DNA from: Edolisoma coerulescens
Taxonomy: Eukaryota > Chordata > Aves > Passeriformes > Campephagidae
Length of the DNA: 64,000 nucleotides
Direction of reading: 5' to 3'
NCBI GenBank assembly: GCA_013397115.1
Contig: VWZW01002455.1
Coordinates: forward strand, 63,279 to 127,278
This document shows, in pieces, positions 1 to 10,500 of the stretch (its first letter is position 1; each line of letters begins with the position of its first letter). The translations under genes and the position numbers were made by a program. The notes below the pieces were generated by a model. The model had not been told where the DNA came from, searched no databases, and worked only from the letters and a program-made list of their open reading frames with translations.

Positions 1-310
1 AATTTGGAACGTGCTAAGACCCACAAAATGACACTATCATTTGTACAAATAGCATCATAAAGTTCAGAGGGGGTTGAATAGTGACACTGGTCTGCCTGTG
101 TATGCAGCGTGCAGCAAAATTGATTTTAAAAAGAATTATTATTAATCACGTTTGCTATTTCATTAGTCTGGAGATAGAACTAACAGTAGCTGTCCATGCT
201 ATGTTCTACCCAAGAAATTGCTGGCTGGTGTATTATGCTGTGTTAGTTTTATTGCTTCTTAAGGAATTCTATATATACTGCTAGTGAAAGCACTTTTGTA
301 TCTGTTGAAG
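1..310 (+). other. NCOA3: NCOA3 intron (3' part)
   Basis: Intron sequence upstream of the first recognised exon. No other coding or repeat signal seen. Confidence 0.8.
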
Positions 311-607
311 GGGCAAGCTTTGGAACCCAAACAAGATTCATTTCAAGGTCAGGAATCCTCAGTTATGATTGACCAGAAGCCGCTGTTATATGGTCAACCC
401 TATCAAGGACAAGGGGCAGCAATGCCAGGAGGTTTTAGTAACATCCAGGGACAACAGCCGTCTTTTAATTCAGTGATGAATCAGATGAGCCAGCCGAGCA
501 ATTTTCCTCTGCAAAGTATGCATCCCCGAGCAAACGTGATGAGACCTCGGACCAACACACCAAAGCAGCTACGCATGCAGCTCCAGCAGAGGCTCCAGGG
601 GCAGCAG
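311..607 (+). CDS. NCOA3: NCOA3 exon, window exon 1 (99 codons)
   Basis: The exon runs from the acceptor TTGAAG (AG at 309-310) to the donor CAG/GTAATT (GT at 608). It is phase 0 at both ends. It begins Gly-Gln-Ala-Leu-Glu-Pro and ends RLQGQQ. It contains RANVMRPRTNTPKQLRMQL, almost identical to human NCOA3. Intron sequence upstream reads in frame back to an ATG at 284, but the homology starts at 311, so that ATG is not a start. The acceptor has a weak pyrimidine tract. Confidence 0.88.
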
Positions 608-3600
608 GTAATTTTTTGCTCCTACATTTACGCTTCCTCCATGTTTCAGAATTTAATTGCTTGCACACGGAATTGTGTTGCTTCACATATGTAACAATGG
701 AGATCACAAAAGATGATTGAGAGGGTGGATCTTTCATTTTGACAGTGCTTCTCATTGAATGCCTGATGGCTGTAGGAGTGGAAGACCGGTTATTAGGACA
801 AGTATTTCTCCTTCATCAGCCTCCCTAGCTAGAGATTGGATCGGTTCCTGCAGCACACAAAACAATTGCTAGTTAAAACAGTGCTTTTGTACGATGTAAC
901 TCTTTATCCATGTTAAGTATTTTTTCGGAACCTCACAGATAGCATTAAATGAGAGCTGTATTTCTTCTGCAAATCAGGTGTTACTTCTTTCTCACTGTGT
1001 TTTCTAACTAATCATTTGGGCTTATCGATATATGGGTTTGCTGTCCGTTTCGTGATTTGATGCCACTTTAGGTATTTTCTTTGGATGAAAGATGAGAAAA
1101 CAGATGCAGCCACATAGATCTTAACACTAGGTTGAAAACGCTGCTCAAAAAATTGGTGCATGATTTCAGCATTGAATTCCCCACGTGAAAATGGAGGCTT
1201 GGTATTAAATACAGCGTACAAATAAAACTTGGAAAACTGAACTACTGCCGTGTGACACGGTGTGTGAACGGAATACACGCAGGTGACACCAAGACAGCAA
1301 CAACACACAGCTGAAGTGCAAAGAGTAGGTTTATTCCATCATCTTGGATTCCAAAAAAACCAGAGACACATATGCTGCTAAGCTCATTTTAGCAGGGGCA
1401 AAAAGCACCCAGGCTTGAGCCCTGCATTACATATCAAAAGGGCCTGGAGCATGCACAGTCCTTCACCAGGCTGTAGTTTTACATCTCCAAACCCTCTTAT
1501 CTTCCTTCCCCCACCTTTACAAAGAGGCCCAAGTCTATGGGAGAGGCTTTTAAAAGTCTTTACAACATCCTACTGTCTTTTGTGAGAAAATTTCATTTCT
1601 TCTCTGTAGACAGACAACATCCCAGAGCAAACATAAACATGTGAATTTTCTCAGCCAGAGTATTTTCTAACATCTCCCAAGTGCATGGTTGGTCCTTGAG
1701 AGAAAACAATTCTAAAAACAACGTCTTTTTCTCTTTCCTTACAATCTTCCATTTTTCAACCCTTTCCTCTTCACAGGTGGAATGGCAATGTTAGGAAATA
1801 CTGTGTTCTCTCTTGGTTTTCTGTGACACTAATTGTTTGAAACAAATAGACAGTCTGCTCTTTATTCTTAAAGAGTGCTAATTTCAAGGGAAATAAAAAA
1901 CCAAAGCCAGTTAATGCTGCACTGTTTAAAGGGTTTTTCTTTTTGTGTGTGTTTGAGCTGCTTAAACAAGTAGTTTGGTTCTTCAGGTACATTAGACAAG
2001 GCAAAAATTAGCCATTGCGCTTTATGGATTCGAGAGGCCGGTAAAGAAGGTGTTTTTTCAGGAGCTGCCATTACTTGGTTCAGATGTTGTTATTTTCAAG
2101 CTAATAGTGCTAAAATGTGTTTTTCCAAGTTTATGAATCAGACCCGTCAAACTCTTGAAATGAAAATGGAAAATCCAGTCAGTGGTACTAACTCAGTGAT
2201 GAGACCGGTTATGCAGCCACAGGTGGGATCCCAGGTAAGTAATTATTACAGTAGCCATCTGTTTAGAATTCCAACCTTCTTTCATGGTTTTACAGCATTC
2301 CTCTTTGGTTTTGTTCCTCTGCATAATTTTTTAAAAAGGGTTTTTTTTTTTTACCTCCCTTATTCCTGAGATTGCAGGGGGATTTGTTCGTTAGGTTATG
2401 CTGTCAATTCAGTATGCCAATAGTTTTTCCATGTAAAATATCATTATCATTTGTTTAGCACTAATGACAACTTAATGAAAACTTTTGTCTTAATATTTTG
2501 ATGATTTCTTTTGTACTGGCTGGGGGTTTTCCTTAACTTGCTGGGTCTTAGAAATGAGTTTGATTGACTCTGACATGATTTTATTTGTAAAAACATCTTC
2601 TAATACGATTTTTCTTCTCTTTGGGGGATAGCAGCAAGGTTTTCTTAATGCTCAAATGGTGGCTCAGCGTAACAGGGAACTAATAAGTCACCATTTTAGA
2701 CAACAGAGGATGGCAATGATGATGCAGCAGCAACAGCAACCTCAGGCCTTCACTCCGCCACCAAATGTGACTGCCTCAGGAAGCATGGATAGTGCTTTGA
2801 CAGGCCCTCCAATGGCTCAAGTTCCTTCACAGCAATTCCCCTATCCACCTAATTATGGTACTAGTACTAACATGTGTGGTTTTTTTTTTTTTTTTTCATT
2901 TGTCTGGTTTTCTTTTCTCTTTTTTAATTAATCCAAACTACCTAAATACCAATCATTCTGAGAAATTGAATATACTGCTACAAAAAAGGATGGCTTTTCC
3001 CCTTCCAATCACTGGAAGAAGATAAACTAGAAGTACTAGGTGACAATAACTGAAGTATATTGTATCTGTCTCCTCTGTTTTATTTTAAGGAATAAGCCAA
3101 CAACCTGATCCTGCGTTTAGTAGAGTATCAAGCCCTCCCAATCCAATGATATCATCAAGAATTGGACCCTCCCAGAATCCTATGCTGCAGCATCCTCAGT
3201 CAGCAACAATGTACCAGTCCTCAGAGATGAAGGGCTGGCCCTCAGGAAGCATGCCCAGAAACAGGTAAACTTCACAATTACAGCCTGTTTCTCAAAAAGT
3301 GTCTTTCATTTTGCTGGAAGTAAAAACTATGTTAAATAGCACGTAGTAAGAAAAGGATTTACAAGAGATAAAAATAACTGCCTCTCTAGTGTCTGTATTG
3401 TCCTTCATCCTGCTCTGGTTTAGGAAATAGGGTGATTAAGTGTATTTTATGCTTAGCTCCAATGATTTATATTGGACCTCTACAATCATTGTAACCAGAA
3501 GCATCATTCAGTTTTTAAATAATGAAAAAAACTTGGTGGAGGGGGTGGGGAAATACAAAAGTTCCCATAGTATGACAATGGATGATACAGCCCTAACAGT

Positions 3601-4973
3601 AGCCTCCAAAAAGGTTACATTAGGCATCCACATACAACTGTGCATTTCTAAAAACTCAAATTCCTTTTGGGAGGGAAGTTTCCACGTTAAACAGATACTA
3701 GGTAAAAACAGGTAAATGTGAAATTAGTTTTATCTTTCACCTGTCGACAGCTAGTACAGGGAAGACAATACATCAGTGTGTAAACTTCTTGGAAGGTAAT
3801 TTTATTTTGTGCTTCAGTTCTTTCCCCCAGCAGCAGTTCAGCCATCCAAGTAATCCAGCAGCGTACAGTATGCTGCACATGAATGGCAGCAGTGGCCATA
3901 TTGGGCAGATGAGTATTAATACCATGCCTATGTCAGGAATGCCTATGGGTCCAGACCAGGTAAGTTGTACATCAAGACTGATGGAAAGATTTGCTGACTC
4001 TGTTTCCATTGAGTACAGTCTGCTTACATCCATTCCTCTGGCACAATCCTGCTCTCGGTTATCCTGTTTGTGTTTGCATCTGTGGGCCTATTAATTTTAT
4101 GGCCAAAGAGATACTTTATTTTTGATGATACGTAACAAAATTCACAAGGAACCCGAGCTGTATGCTGTGATTAGCTGTTGACTTTGAAGTATCATGGGTA
4201 GGATCAAGCCTTAAACTGCACAAAGGATTGAAATACTTCTGAACCTGGAGAAACCCTGTTAAAAAACCCCCGGACATTGTGAAATGCATCTTCAGCAGAT
4301 CTTGAAAATTATACATAATAGCTCTTACGAGTCAGGCTAAGAATCCTGATAGTGTGGTATCCTTCTGGCAGACGCTGATAATGATACTTGCCCTTACAAT
4401 ACCTTAGAATAACTTGTGTACGCATAGCCAGAAACTACGGAAAATTTAGACCCCTCATTTAAGGTGAAAATGCGCTAGTAACAGGCACTGAAAAGAAAGC
4501 TGAAATACAAAATACACTTTTGCTACAATCTTTCCACAAAATACCTAGGGATGAGCAACATAATACTGACATAAGCTAAATCTGTTCAAGTAAAAAGTAC
4601 CTCATGAAATTTTGTCCAGCATACCTGAGGAAGCAGTCAGAATAATCTGAGGACTTCTGGGGGGTAAGTAAAGTTTTGGAGGACTTTGATACAAAAAATG
4701 CCTTTTATAAAGAGGAGAATATAAAGGTGAAATGTCAGATTTTCCAAATCTACATGACATAAAGATACCCAAATAGTGTGTTTAGGAAATCCTAGGACAG
4801 CGTTTCTTTTCTAGGAATGTCTTTTCAAAGTGGAGCACTAAAAAGCTATTCTTCTGCTTCTAGGCATTGATTGTCAGTACTTTCCTCTTCCAAATGCAGT
4901 ACGTGGACCATTTTTTTCAGCAAAGGTATCTTCTCTGATGAAAGTGTCTTTTCTTTAACAGAAATACTGCTGA
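311..4973 (+). CDS. NCOA3: NCOA3 (SRC-3/AIB1) C-terminal coding region, six exons
   Basis: Nuclear receptor coactivator 3 is a p160 coactivator that binds liganded nuclear receptors and recruits CBP/p300 and the arginine methyltransferases CARM1 and PRMT1. The window holds only its C-terminal 317 residues: part of the Gln/Met/Pro-rich region and the AD2 region. The spliced product is join(311-607, 2130-2234, 2635-2857, 3090-3264, 3818-3959, 4962-4973). All junctions are GT-AG and in phase. Diagnostic stretches are MRPRTNTPKQLRMQLQQRL, QMVAQRNRELISHHFRQQR, SSEMKGWPSG, MNGSSGHIGQM and the C-terminus MPMGPDQKYC. This end separates it from NCOA2, which I recall ending TTRKYC, and from NCOA1. The LXXLL boxes and the bHLH-PAS domain are upstream of the window. 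The human long poly-Gln is only five Gln here. SULF2 follows tail to tail, as in human 20q13. The family assignment comes from memory, not a search. Confidence 0.94.
608..2129 (+). other. NCOA3: NCOA3 intron
   Basis: A 1.5 kb intron. A 98-codon ORF on the minus strand (1012-1308) is the only feature noticed; it resembles nothing I recognise. No repeat identified. Confidence 0.85.
2130..2234 (+). CDS. NCOA3: NCOA3 exon, window exon 2 (35 codons)
   Basis: The exon lies between acceptor TTTTTCCAAG and donor CAG/GTAAGT, phase 0 at both ends. It encodes FMNQTRQTLEMKMENP through VMRPVMQPQVGSQ, colinear with human NCOA3. Confidence 0.93.
2235..2634 (+). other. NCOA3: NCOA3 intron with tandem acceptor
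   Basis: A 400-bp intron ending GGATAGCAG, a NAGNAG tandem acceptor (AG at 2630-2631 and 2633-2634). Contains a T run near 2340. Confidence 0.85.
2635..2857 (+). CDS. NCOA3: NCOA3 exon with shortened poly-Gln, window exon 3
   Basis: The exon starts phase 0 and ends after the first base of a Gly codon (TAT G/GTACTA). It encodes QGFLNAQMVAQRNREL, then HHFRQQRMAMMM, five Gln (2725-2739, mixed CAG/CAA codons), then PQAFTPPPNVTASGSMD and FPYPPNYG. Human NCOA3 has a polymorphic tract of over 20 Gln at this point. The acceptor is a tandem AG (TAGCAG): using the first AG would add one extra Gln from 2632. Confidence 0.94.
3090..3264 (+). CDS. NCOA3: NCOA3 exon, window exon 4
   Basis: Acceptor TTTTAAG, donor AACAG/GTAAAC. 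The exon begins by completing the Gly codon and ends with two bases of a Ser codon. It encodes ISQQPDPAFSRVSSPPNPM, then SRIGPSQNPMLQHPQS, then SSEMKGWPSGSMPRN, matching human NCOA3 closely. Confidence 0.93.
3265..3817 (+). other. NCOA3: NCOA3 intron
   Basis: A 553-bp intron with nothing else recognisable. The neighbouring 232-bp intron 2858-3089 carries a run of about 15 T starting near 2880. Confidence 0.85.
3818..3959 (+). CDS. NCOA3: NCOA3 penultimate exon, window exon 5
   Basis: Acceptor GTGCTTCAG, donor CCAGACCAG/GTAAGT. It encodes SFPQQQFSHPSNPAAYSM, LHMNGSSGHIGQM and MPMSGMPMGPDQ. It ends phase 0, immediately before the terminal Lys-Tyr-Cys. Confidence 0.94.
3960..4961 (+). other. 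NCOA3: NCOA3 last intron
   Basis: A 1.0 kb intron between GPDQ and the KYC-stop exon. It ends in a strong TTTTCTTTAACAG acceptor. No repeat or other gene seen. Confidence 0.88.
4962..4973 (+). CDS. NCOA3: NCOA3 terminal coding segment (K-Y-C-stop)
   Basis: After the acceptor TTCTTTAACAG the last exon supplies AAA TAC TGC TGA, giving the conserved p160 C-terminus KYC. Only 12 coding bases lie in this exon; the rest is 3' UTR. The strong acceptor and phase-0 fit to the preceding GPDQ make the assignment firm despite its size. Confidence 0.92.
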   Translation, partial: KYC

Positions 4974-5625
4974 CATCTAGAACCACATCTTCAAACAAGA
5001 ATGGCTGAATGCACTAGTGTTAGAAAGGAAAGTGACACATTCTTCATGGCAACTCATACTGTGCTTACAGAAATCAGTGATCAATTTCCTCATCCAGAGA
5101 AAAACAAACCAAAAAACCCCCTACCCAACAGAAATACATTTTAGTAGAAGCAGTCTCTGTATTACTGTATAATGTGGGGTACAAAAAAAGGTTAATATTT
5201 TTGGCACTCCTCCTCTAAAAATGTGAATTCCGTAATGGCATTTTAATAGATTTGATGGGTAGACTCCTGGTATACCTTATCTGTTTACTGTAGCTATCCA
5301 AAGCCCTTTAACTACAGGCAGACAAAAGTGCCTGGAGAAGTCACAGTGGTAAGAATTTCCTGATTTCTGTAATAACAATATCTGACAGAGAATGTAGTTC
5401 TCAGCCTTGACTCTTTCGTATGAATTCCTGAATATAAATGCTGCTTTTAGTGTCTTACCCCAAGAGTCAGGGATTTCCCAAGCCAAGTAGCAGTGCAAAA
5501 TTAATTGGCACATGCTAGTCCAAAATCATGTCCGTTGAAGCCAAGGGTTAAAAAGAGAGGATAAACGATTTAAATTATTTAAATACAATTGTGACTAATA
5601 TTTACATATTGCTGTGCAGCTGAGT

Positions 5626-5633
5626 GCACTTTA
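5626..5633 (+). promoter_or_regulatory. miR-17-family 8-mer seed match in NCOA3 3' UTR
   Basis: GCACTTTA complements miR-17/20/106 seed positions 2-8 and has the A opposite position 1. Repression of AIB1/NCOA3 by miR-17-5p is reported in human cells. Whether this avian site is used is inference. Confidence 0.45.
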
Positions 5634-5875
5634 TAGAAGACTATATACTGGATTAATGCAATATCTTTGATAAGGACTTAATATGAAGGTGGGGTGTACT
5701 CATGTTCCTTCTCAAACACAATCTCTAAAGAATTATTTGAAAAGACTGCATAATGTTATGTTTTCTGTGTATGGAAATTAGAGCAATAATCTTTCATCTT
5801 TTTTTTGAAAATAACTTCAGAAAACTCAAGGCAAGACACTGCTGTCAGAATCAGAATTTTGCAGTCTTTTTTGTG

Positions 5876-5881
5876 AATAAA
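5876..5881 (+). terminator. NCOA3: Possible proximal NCOA3 poly(A) signal AATAAA
   Basis: AATAAA about 0.9 kb after the stop codon, followed by TTTTGTAAATATG. Use would produce a shorter 3' UTR that keeps the 5626 miR-17 site but drops the sites at 6166 and 6575. Use is unproven. Confidence 0.3.
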
Positions 5882-6165
5882 TTTTGTAAATATGACCTTT
5901 AAAATAATGTATTATATATATGACTTTTGTAGGTCACTAACTCATTTTTGCAGAGTTTGTGAAGCTAAATATTTAACGAAATTGATTTCTGGAAACTCGC
6001 TGTAGTTGAGGTCCAAATAGAATTTTTTTTTTTAATTAAATTTAAGGACTTCGGTCCACGTATTTCTCTTCTTTGGTCTTCAACGCTTCATTTATTTCTA
6101 CATCTTTAACATATAGCTTTTTATAAAAAATAAGACCGGTTGTTAAATACTTTCTCCACCCGTGA

Positions 6166-6172
6166 GCACTTT
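6166..6172 (+). promoter_or_regulatory. miR-17-family 7-mer seed match in NCOA3 3' UTR
   Basis: GCACTTT is a 7-mer-m8 match to the miR-17 seed. It is the second of three such matches in this 3' UTR. Confidence 0.35.
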
Positions 6173-6574
6173 TGTTACATTTCTTCTTACCTAAGGCAAT
6201 TCGACACGAAGGCTCTGCATTGTAAGACCTTACAACTTGTCAGGACAGTCGTGTCTGTCAAGAACAGGTTGCCTTTTCAGTTGATGAATCCGGATTGTGT
6301 CTTTTTGGTCAATTTTAATGAACTCTAAATGTTCTTTGAAAACGTTTGTCTGTTGCAAAATACTTGTTGTTATGTAACATCCAGAAATCTTTAAGGATAT
6401 TAAGCCACACTTTAACCAAATGTCTACACCTCTGGATTGTTCTAATAGTAACGAATGTATTTTCTAAGCAGATTTCTCTCATATCAGTATTTAAGTCTGG
6501 TTACATATTATCTGCTGAAAGCATGGGGGTTTTTGCCCCCCTCCATTTTGGGTGCTTGAAATGAAGATCCCTTT

Positions 6575-6581
6575 GCACTTT
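6575..6581 (+). promoter_or_regulatory. miR-17-family 7-mer seed match in NCOA3 3' UTR
   Basis: GCACTTT, third match to the miR-17 family seed, about 400 bases after the second. Confidence 0.35.
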
Positions 6582-8086
6582 TTGCAGTTACAAGGAATTA
6601 AACCGCTAAACCTTCATAAGGGATGACCCAAAAATGTTTAAGACGTGCGGTGCTTCTGTTCTGTTGTTCATTGTGTAATGGAAAACTGATTTCTCCCAAG
6701 TGAGTAAAAGAAACAAAAAAAACCCTGATCTGTGTTCTTTTTTGCTTATTCTTGGTACTGTTAGCAAGAGGGGTTTTATTATTCAAAATATTCAGTGATC
6801 TTCCATTCTAATACAAATAAGTTTCAATAGAAATAGTCTCAAAAAATTCATCCTTAGCACCTAGCCAGCTGTGTTTCAAAGCGAATGTAGAGTCAATTGA
6901 TCTACTTCATGCAGCCCTGTCTCTTTCATTAGTACTGAGCATATAGATTATCACAGCATTTATTTGAAATTTTCAGTCCAATTAATGTGTGTTTATAATG
7001 CAAAACTTTTAAAAGCCTAAGGAATTTTTATCTTTTCATTTCTTGGAACATATCTATTTGTTAAGTGCCGCTTACTGAGGGTGAAAGGCAACAATCCCTT
7101 GGTTTTTTATATCAAATCTGTGTAGAACAATATTTGTATTTTGTAGTTGTTCATTATACTGATGGAAACTACAAACACTGGTTGCTTTCATTAGGTGAGC
7201 TCAGACTATATACTGCTGTATACATCTGGCAGTGCAATTTTTTTTAAAATTAGTAATTCTATGTATACATCTAACTGGTACCTACCTGACTGACGCTATA
7301 AAGGCCCATCCATTTCTCATCTGTTTAGAATGTTGGAGCTTTCCAGTACCTACTTTTTTTTCTGAATTAAAAGATTTTTAGTTTAAACTTGATGAAGGGG
7401 CAGGGGGCATTTTTAAAATGCATTTTAAAATGGCATCTTTTGTGGCAGCACTAAATAGTACATCTAGTTTGAAAGCTGTTGACATTTAGTTACAACCATA
7501 AATTTTGCTTTGGTCCTATAGCAGTAGATTTTTCTGAATGTTTTTTTTAAAATAAAACCCATGTAACATTATTCAACAGTAAGAGATGAATGAGCTAGTA
7601 CAGCAACCTCTGATCACTGCTGCATAAACGAGTGCTGTTTTGCTACGTCTCTGTTACTTTTTAGGATCACAGAAACCATGTGTTTATTAACTCGTATGTA
7701 GTTGTACTTTTTTTCTTGGCCTAAAATACTGCTTCCAAAATGAGAAATTCAGACCACATTTCTGTCACAAGACAAAACTTAACTGAATGTTGCACCAATT
7801 AGCACACCTTTTATTTTAGAACTTATGTGCAGACTACCAGATGACAGAATGATACAGCAAGTGTGAAACCATGTAATTCTGAGAGCAATATTTTAAAAAA
7901 TTCTCAGGAGAAGGCATACGGTATTGAGAATTGCATCTAAGTTTAGTTTACATTATAAATATTGCTTGAAATATCTGTATCTTTATTTTGCAAAACAGAA
8001 AAATCATGGGGACTGATTTATAAAAGAGTTGGTTGTAAGGTATTACTGCCCTTCTGGTTTTTGTTTTGGATGTTAATAATAATGTA

Positions 8087-8092
8087 AATAAA
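8087..8092 (+). terminator. NCOA3: Likely distal NCOA3 poly(A) signal AATAAA
   Basis: A canonical AATAAA hexamer with TG-rich sequence about 25-40 bases downstream, at the expected 3' UTR length. It is the last good plus-strand hexamer before the minus-strand gene. Confidence 0.6.
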
Positions 8093-8110
8093 GGTTTCTA
8101 TTTAAAATCA

Positions 8111-9744
8111 GAACTTGGTGACACTGTATGAGCTGTCTAATACTTTAAGGCTGATTACTCTATCCTGTAAAGGTCAGAGAAAATTCCCTGCTATCACTGA
8201 TGAAAACTGTGTAGAAAGAACAATTTACATTTTGTCCAAGATGGCTGTAAAAGCTGAGGGAGTAACAACTGAGACCTTTCCCTTATGAGACACACATTTA
8301 GTACTGACACCAACTAGAATTTACGTCTTTTTCAACTTAAATAGCAGGCCCTAGAAGAGCTGAAAGGAGGAGAGGCAGTATCTTTCCCCAAACTTGGCAA
8401 CAACATACCTTTCGTTAACTACCAGCTGCTTCTTGTGTCACATACAAGTCTCACAGCTCAGTATTTTCTATAAAGGGACAAGCTAACTTTTCAACCTTCT
8501 GACTGAAAAGTATCAGGTGCAGTAACACTGGCCCTGCAGGATTTTGACAGTCACAACCTCATCTTGCCTGAGACTATAGGCTGAACACACAAGTGCATGC
8601 AAATTTTTTAAAAAACTAACCTCATACTCTTTCTGCATGCACACTGGGAATGGCAGATACCTAAAACTTTTCTCTGGAAAGCAGCAAAAATATGGGGTTT
8701 TTGGGGAACTTAAGTATTTTTTAACTTACTTGTATGGATCCAGGATCTCATCATCTAGTAGATTTTTCTGATAATCCATGAAATTTGTAACAAGTTATAA
8801 AGAAAATACATGGCTGCATTAAGACAGACATTCAGATTTAACTTCCATAATCAAAAAAAGCTTGCAAGAACATTTTGGGTAGTATATTTGACTTACCACA
8901 TGTGATACAAATACTCAAGCCCAATCTTACTCAGCATATACAAAGACTCCACATTTGCTTTTTGAGCAGGGTTTTTTTTCTCACTTCCTAAATTCATTTT
9001 TTGAGTATGGGGTTGTGGTACCAGGGTGCCTGGATATAATTCCACTTGATGTTCCTAATTGTAAAACCAGGAAGGGTTTCAAAATAATTTCCATGCTGCA
9101 TTTTTACACTGCATTTCTACAAGGGCAAGTTAAGTTTGCATTTTGAAAAAAATACCTCTTTGTTAGGAGCGAAGGCCACAGTTGGTTGAGTCTGTCCCAT
9201 GAGAGGCCTCAGGTGTTTGCCTTTAAGCACAGGTAGCAAAGTAACATGAAACAAATTATAAATACAAATCTCACCACCAGTGCCTGTACTACAACGTATT
9301 TAATAATGGCCTTATGAAACTACTCAAATAATTCTGTACACTGTGCTTAGTAAAATTATAGGTTTTTTCCCCTGTGAAAGCGTTTGAACAGTAACTGTCA
9401 TTCAGAATATTTACTGTTTTGCAGACTAAAGTAAAACTAGATTATTCTTTATTGACTACAAGTATTGAACTCTCAGAGCTGCCTTTTTTAAAAAATAAAT
9501 GTAGAAGTTACACTGCTAAGCAAACGCTGCTTTCTCAAAGGAAATGTTTTGGTTTTGAACATACAGTATAATATTACCACATAAAAAAACTTCATACAAA
9601 TCTGATTTTGTTAAAATTTAAGATCTACATTTACTGAAATTTTTCAGTACCTTTAAAAGTGAATAAATTCTGACATACTATGCAACAGTAAGTAGCATTT
9701 TCAGAAATGGTGTGTGGGGTTACACTCTTTTTTATTAACAAATT
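8111..9744. other. Convergent NCOA3-SULF2 intergenic spacer
   Basis: An AT-rich stretch of about 1.6 kb between the inferred 3' ends of the two genes. No ORF, repeat or RNA gene recognised. The boundaries depend on unproven poly(A) sites, so either 3' UTR could extend into it. Confidence 0.5.
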
Positions 9745-10469
9745 TCTTCACAACCTGAAGGAATTTATTTTCAAACAGTATACTGATCAATATTTACACA
9801 ACCCTTCCAAAAATCTGGCATCCTGTTAGTCAAGATTTTCTCTAATTTTCATAGAGCTGACAATACGATGAACAAGTAGACGTGAAACTAAAATGAATCC
9901 TCAGAGGAAATTGAAGAAATTCCATGGTGTTGAGAACACTCAGTGCTGCTGGTTTCAGTTCCTGAATCTTTTCTAAGTTCTTTTCAACCATTACCTTTAC
10001 CCCAGTGATAAGTAAAAACATCCTTGTTTTCTAAATCTTGCTTTAGAGTTGTACTTGGCTTTGAAGTTTTTCTCATGACAACTAAAGATACGGGTGAACT
10101 GGAAATTGTTTTAAGGTCCCTTCAGCTGTCTGTGTAAACACTGCCCCTGCAGTGGCAGTCCTCTTTGGGATGTGGCTAGGTTTCCTCCTCTATCAATTCC
10201 TGAATCAGCGTTAGTTGTGTCTTGAAGTAAAATGCCGTGTGAAGCAGGTGAGGTATAATCCAAAGCAAAAAAGCAGGTACAACAGTGGATTTCAGAGACC
10301 TGTATTTCTGACAGCATATTCAACTCGCCCACCAGTGCAAACATTCTATCTATTTCACCCTCAAAGTTCATCCAGTTCTTCAGGCGAATGTTACAATTCA
10401 TTTAGTCTGTACATGGATTCAAGTCCTGACCTGGTTGTATCCTCATGGAGGTGCAGCAGCTGGGGGAGA
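9745..10469 (-). other. SULF2: SULF2 3' untranslated region (extent inferred)
   Basis: Sequence downstream of the SULF2 TAA on the minus strand. Minus-strand AATAAA hexamers occur at 9764-9769, 9731-9736 and 9448-9453, so the true end could lie anywhere between about 9430 and 9750. It contains a 96-codon minus-strand ORF (10111-10401). Confidence 0.45.
9764..9769 (-). terminator. SULF2: Candidate SULF2 poly(A) signal AATAAA
   Basis: Minus-strand AATAAA about 700 bases after the SULF2 stop, with a second hexamer at 9731-9736 just downstream. Which of these, or 9448-9453, is used cannot be told from sequence. Confidence 0.35.
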
Positions 10470-10500
10470 TTAGCCTTCCCAGCCTTCCCATAGTTGTCCT
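10470..10500 (-). CDS. SULF2: SULF2 last coding segment (GQLWEGWEG-stop)
   Basis: Acceptor TATTTTAAAG, then the last base of Leu, GQLWEGWEG and TAA. This is exactly the human SULF2 C-terminus. The exon continues as 3' UTR. Confidence 0.92.

Larger units (their letters stand above)
4974..8110 (+). other. NCOA3: NCOA3 3' untranslated region
   Basis: The AT-rich sequence of about 3.1 kb after the NCOA3 stop has no long plausible ORF on the plus strand. Its end is inferred from AATAAA at 8087-8092 followed by GT-rich sequence. The length is similar to what I recall for mammalian NCOA3. Possible earlier poly(A) signals are at 5876 and 7551. It contains AU-rich runs and three miR-17-family seed matches. 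Confidence 0.65.

Noticed and set aside
284..310. ATG at 284 as a start codon for the first NCOA3 ORF
   Set aside because: Homology begins at 311 after an AG acceptor. The residues before it are translated intron.
311..4973. NCOA2 (or NCOA1) as the plus-strand gene
   Set aside because: The C-terminus GMPMGPDQKYC and the SSEMKGWPSG segment fit NCOA3; NCOA2 ends TTRKYC. The neighbour is SULF2, not SULF1.
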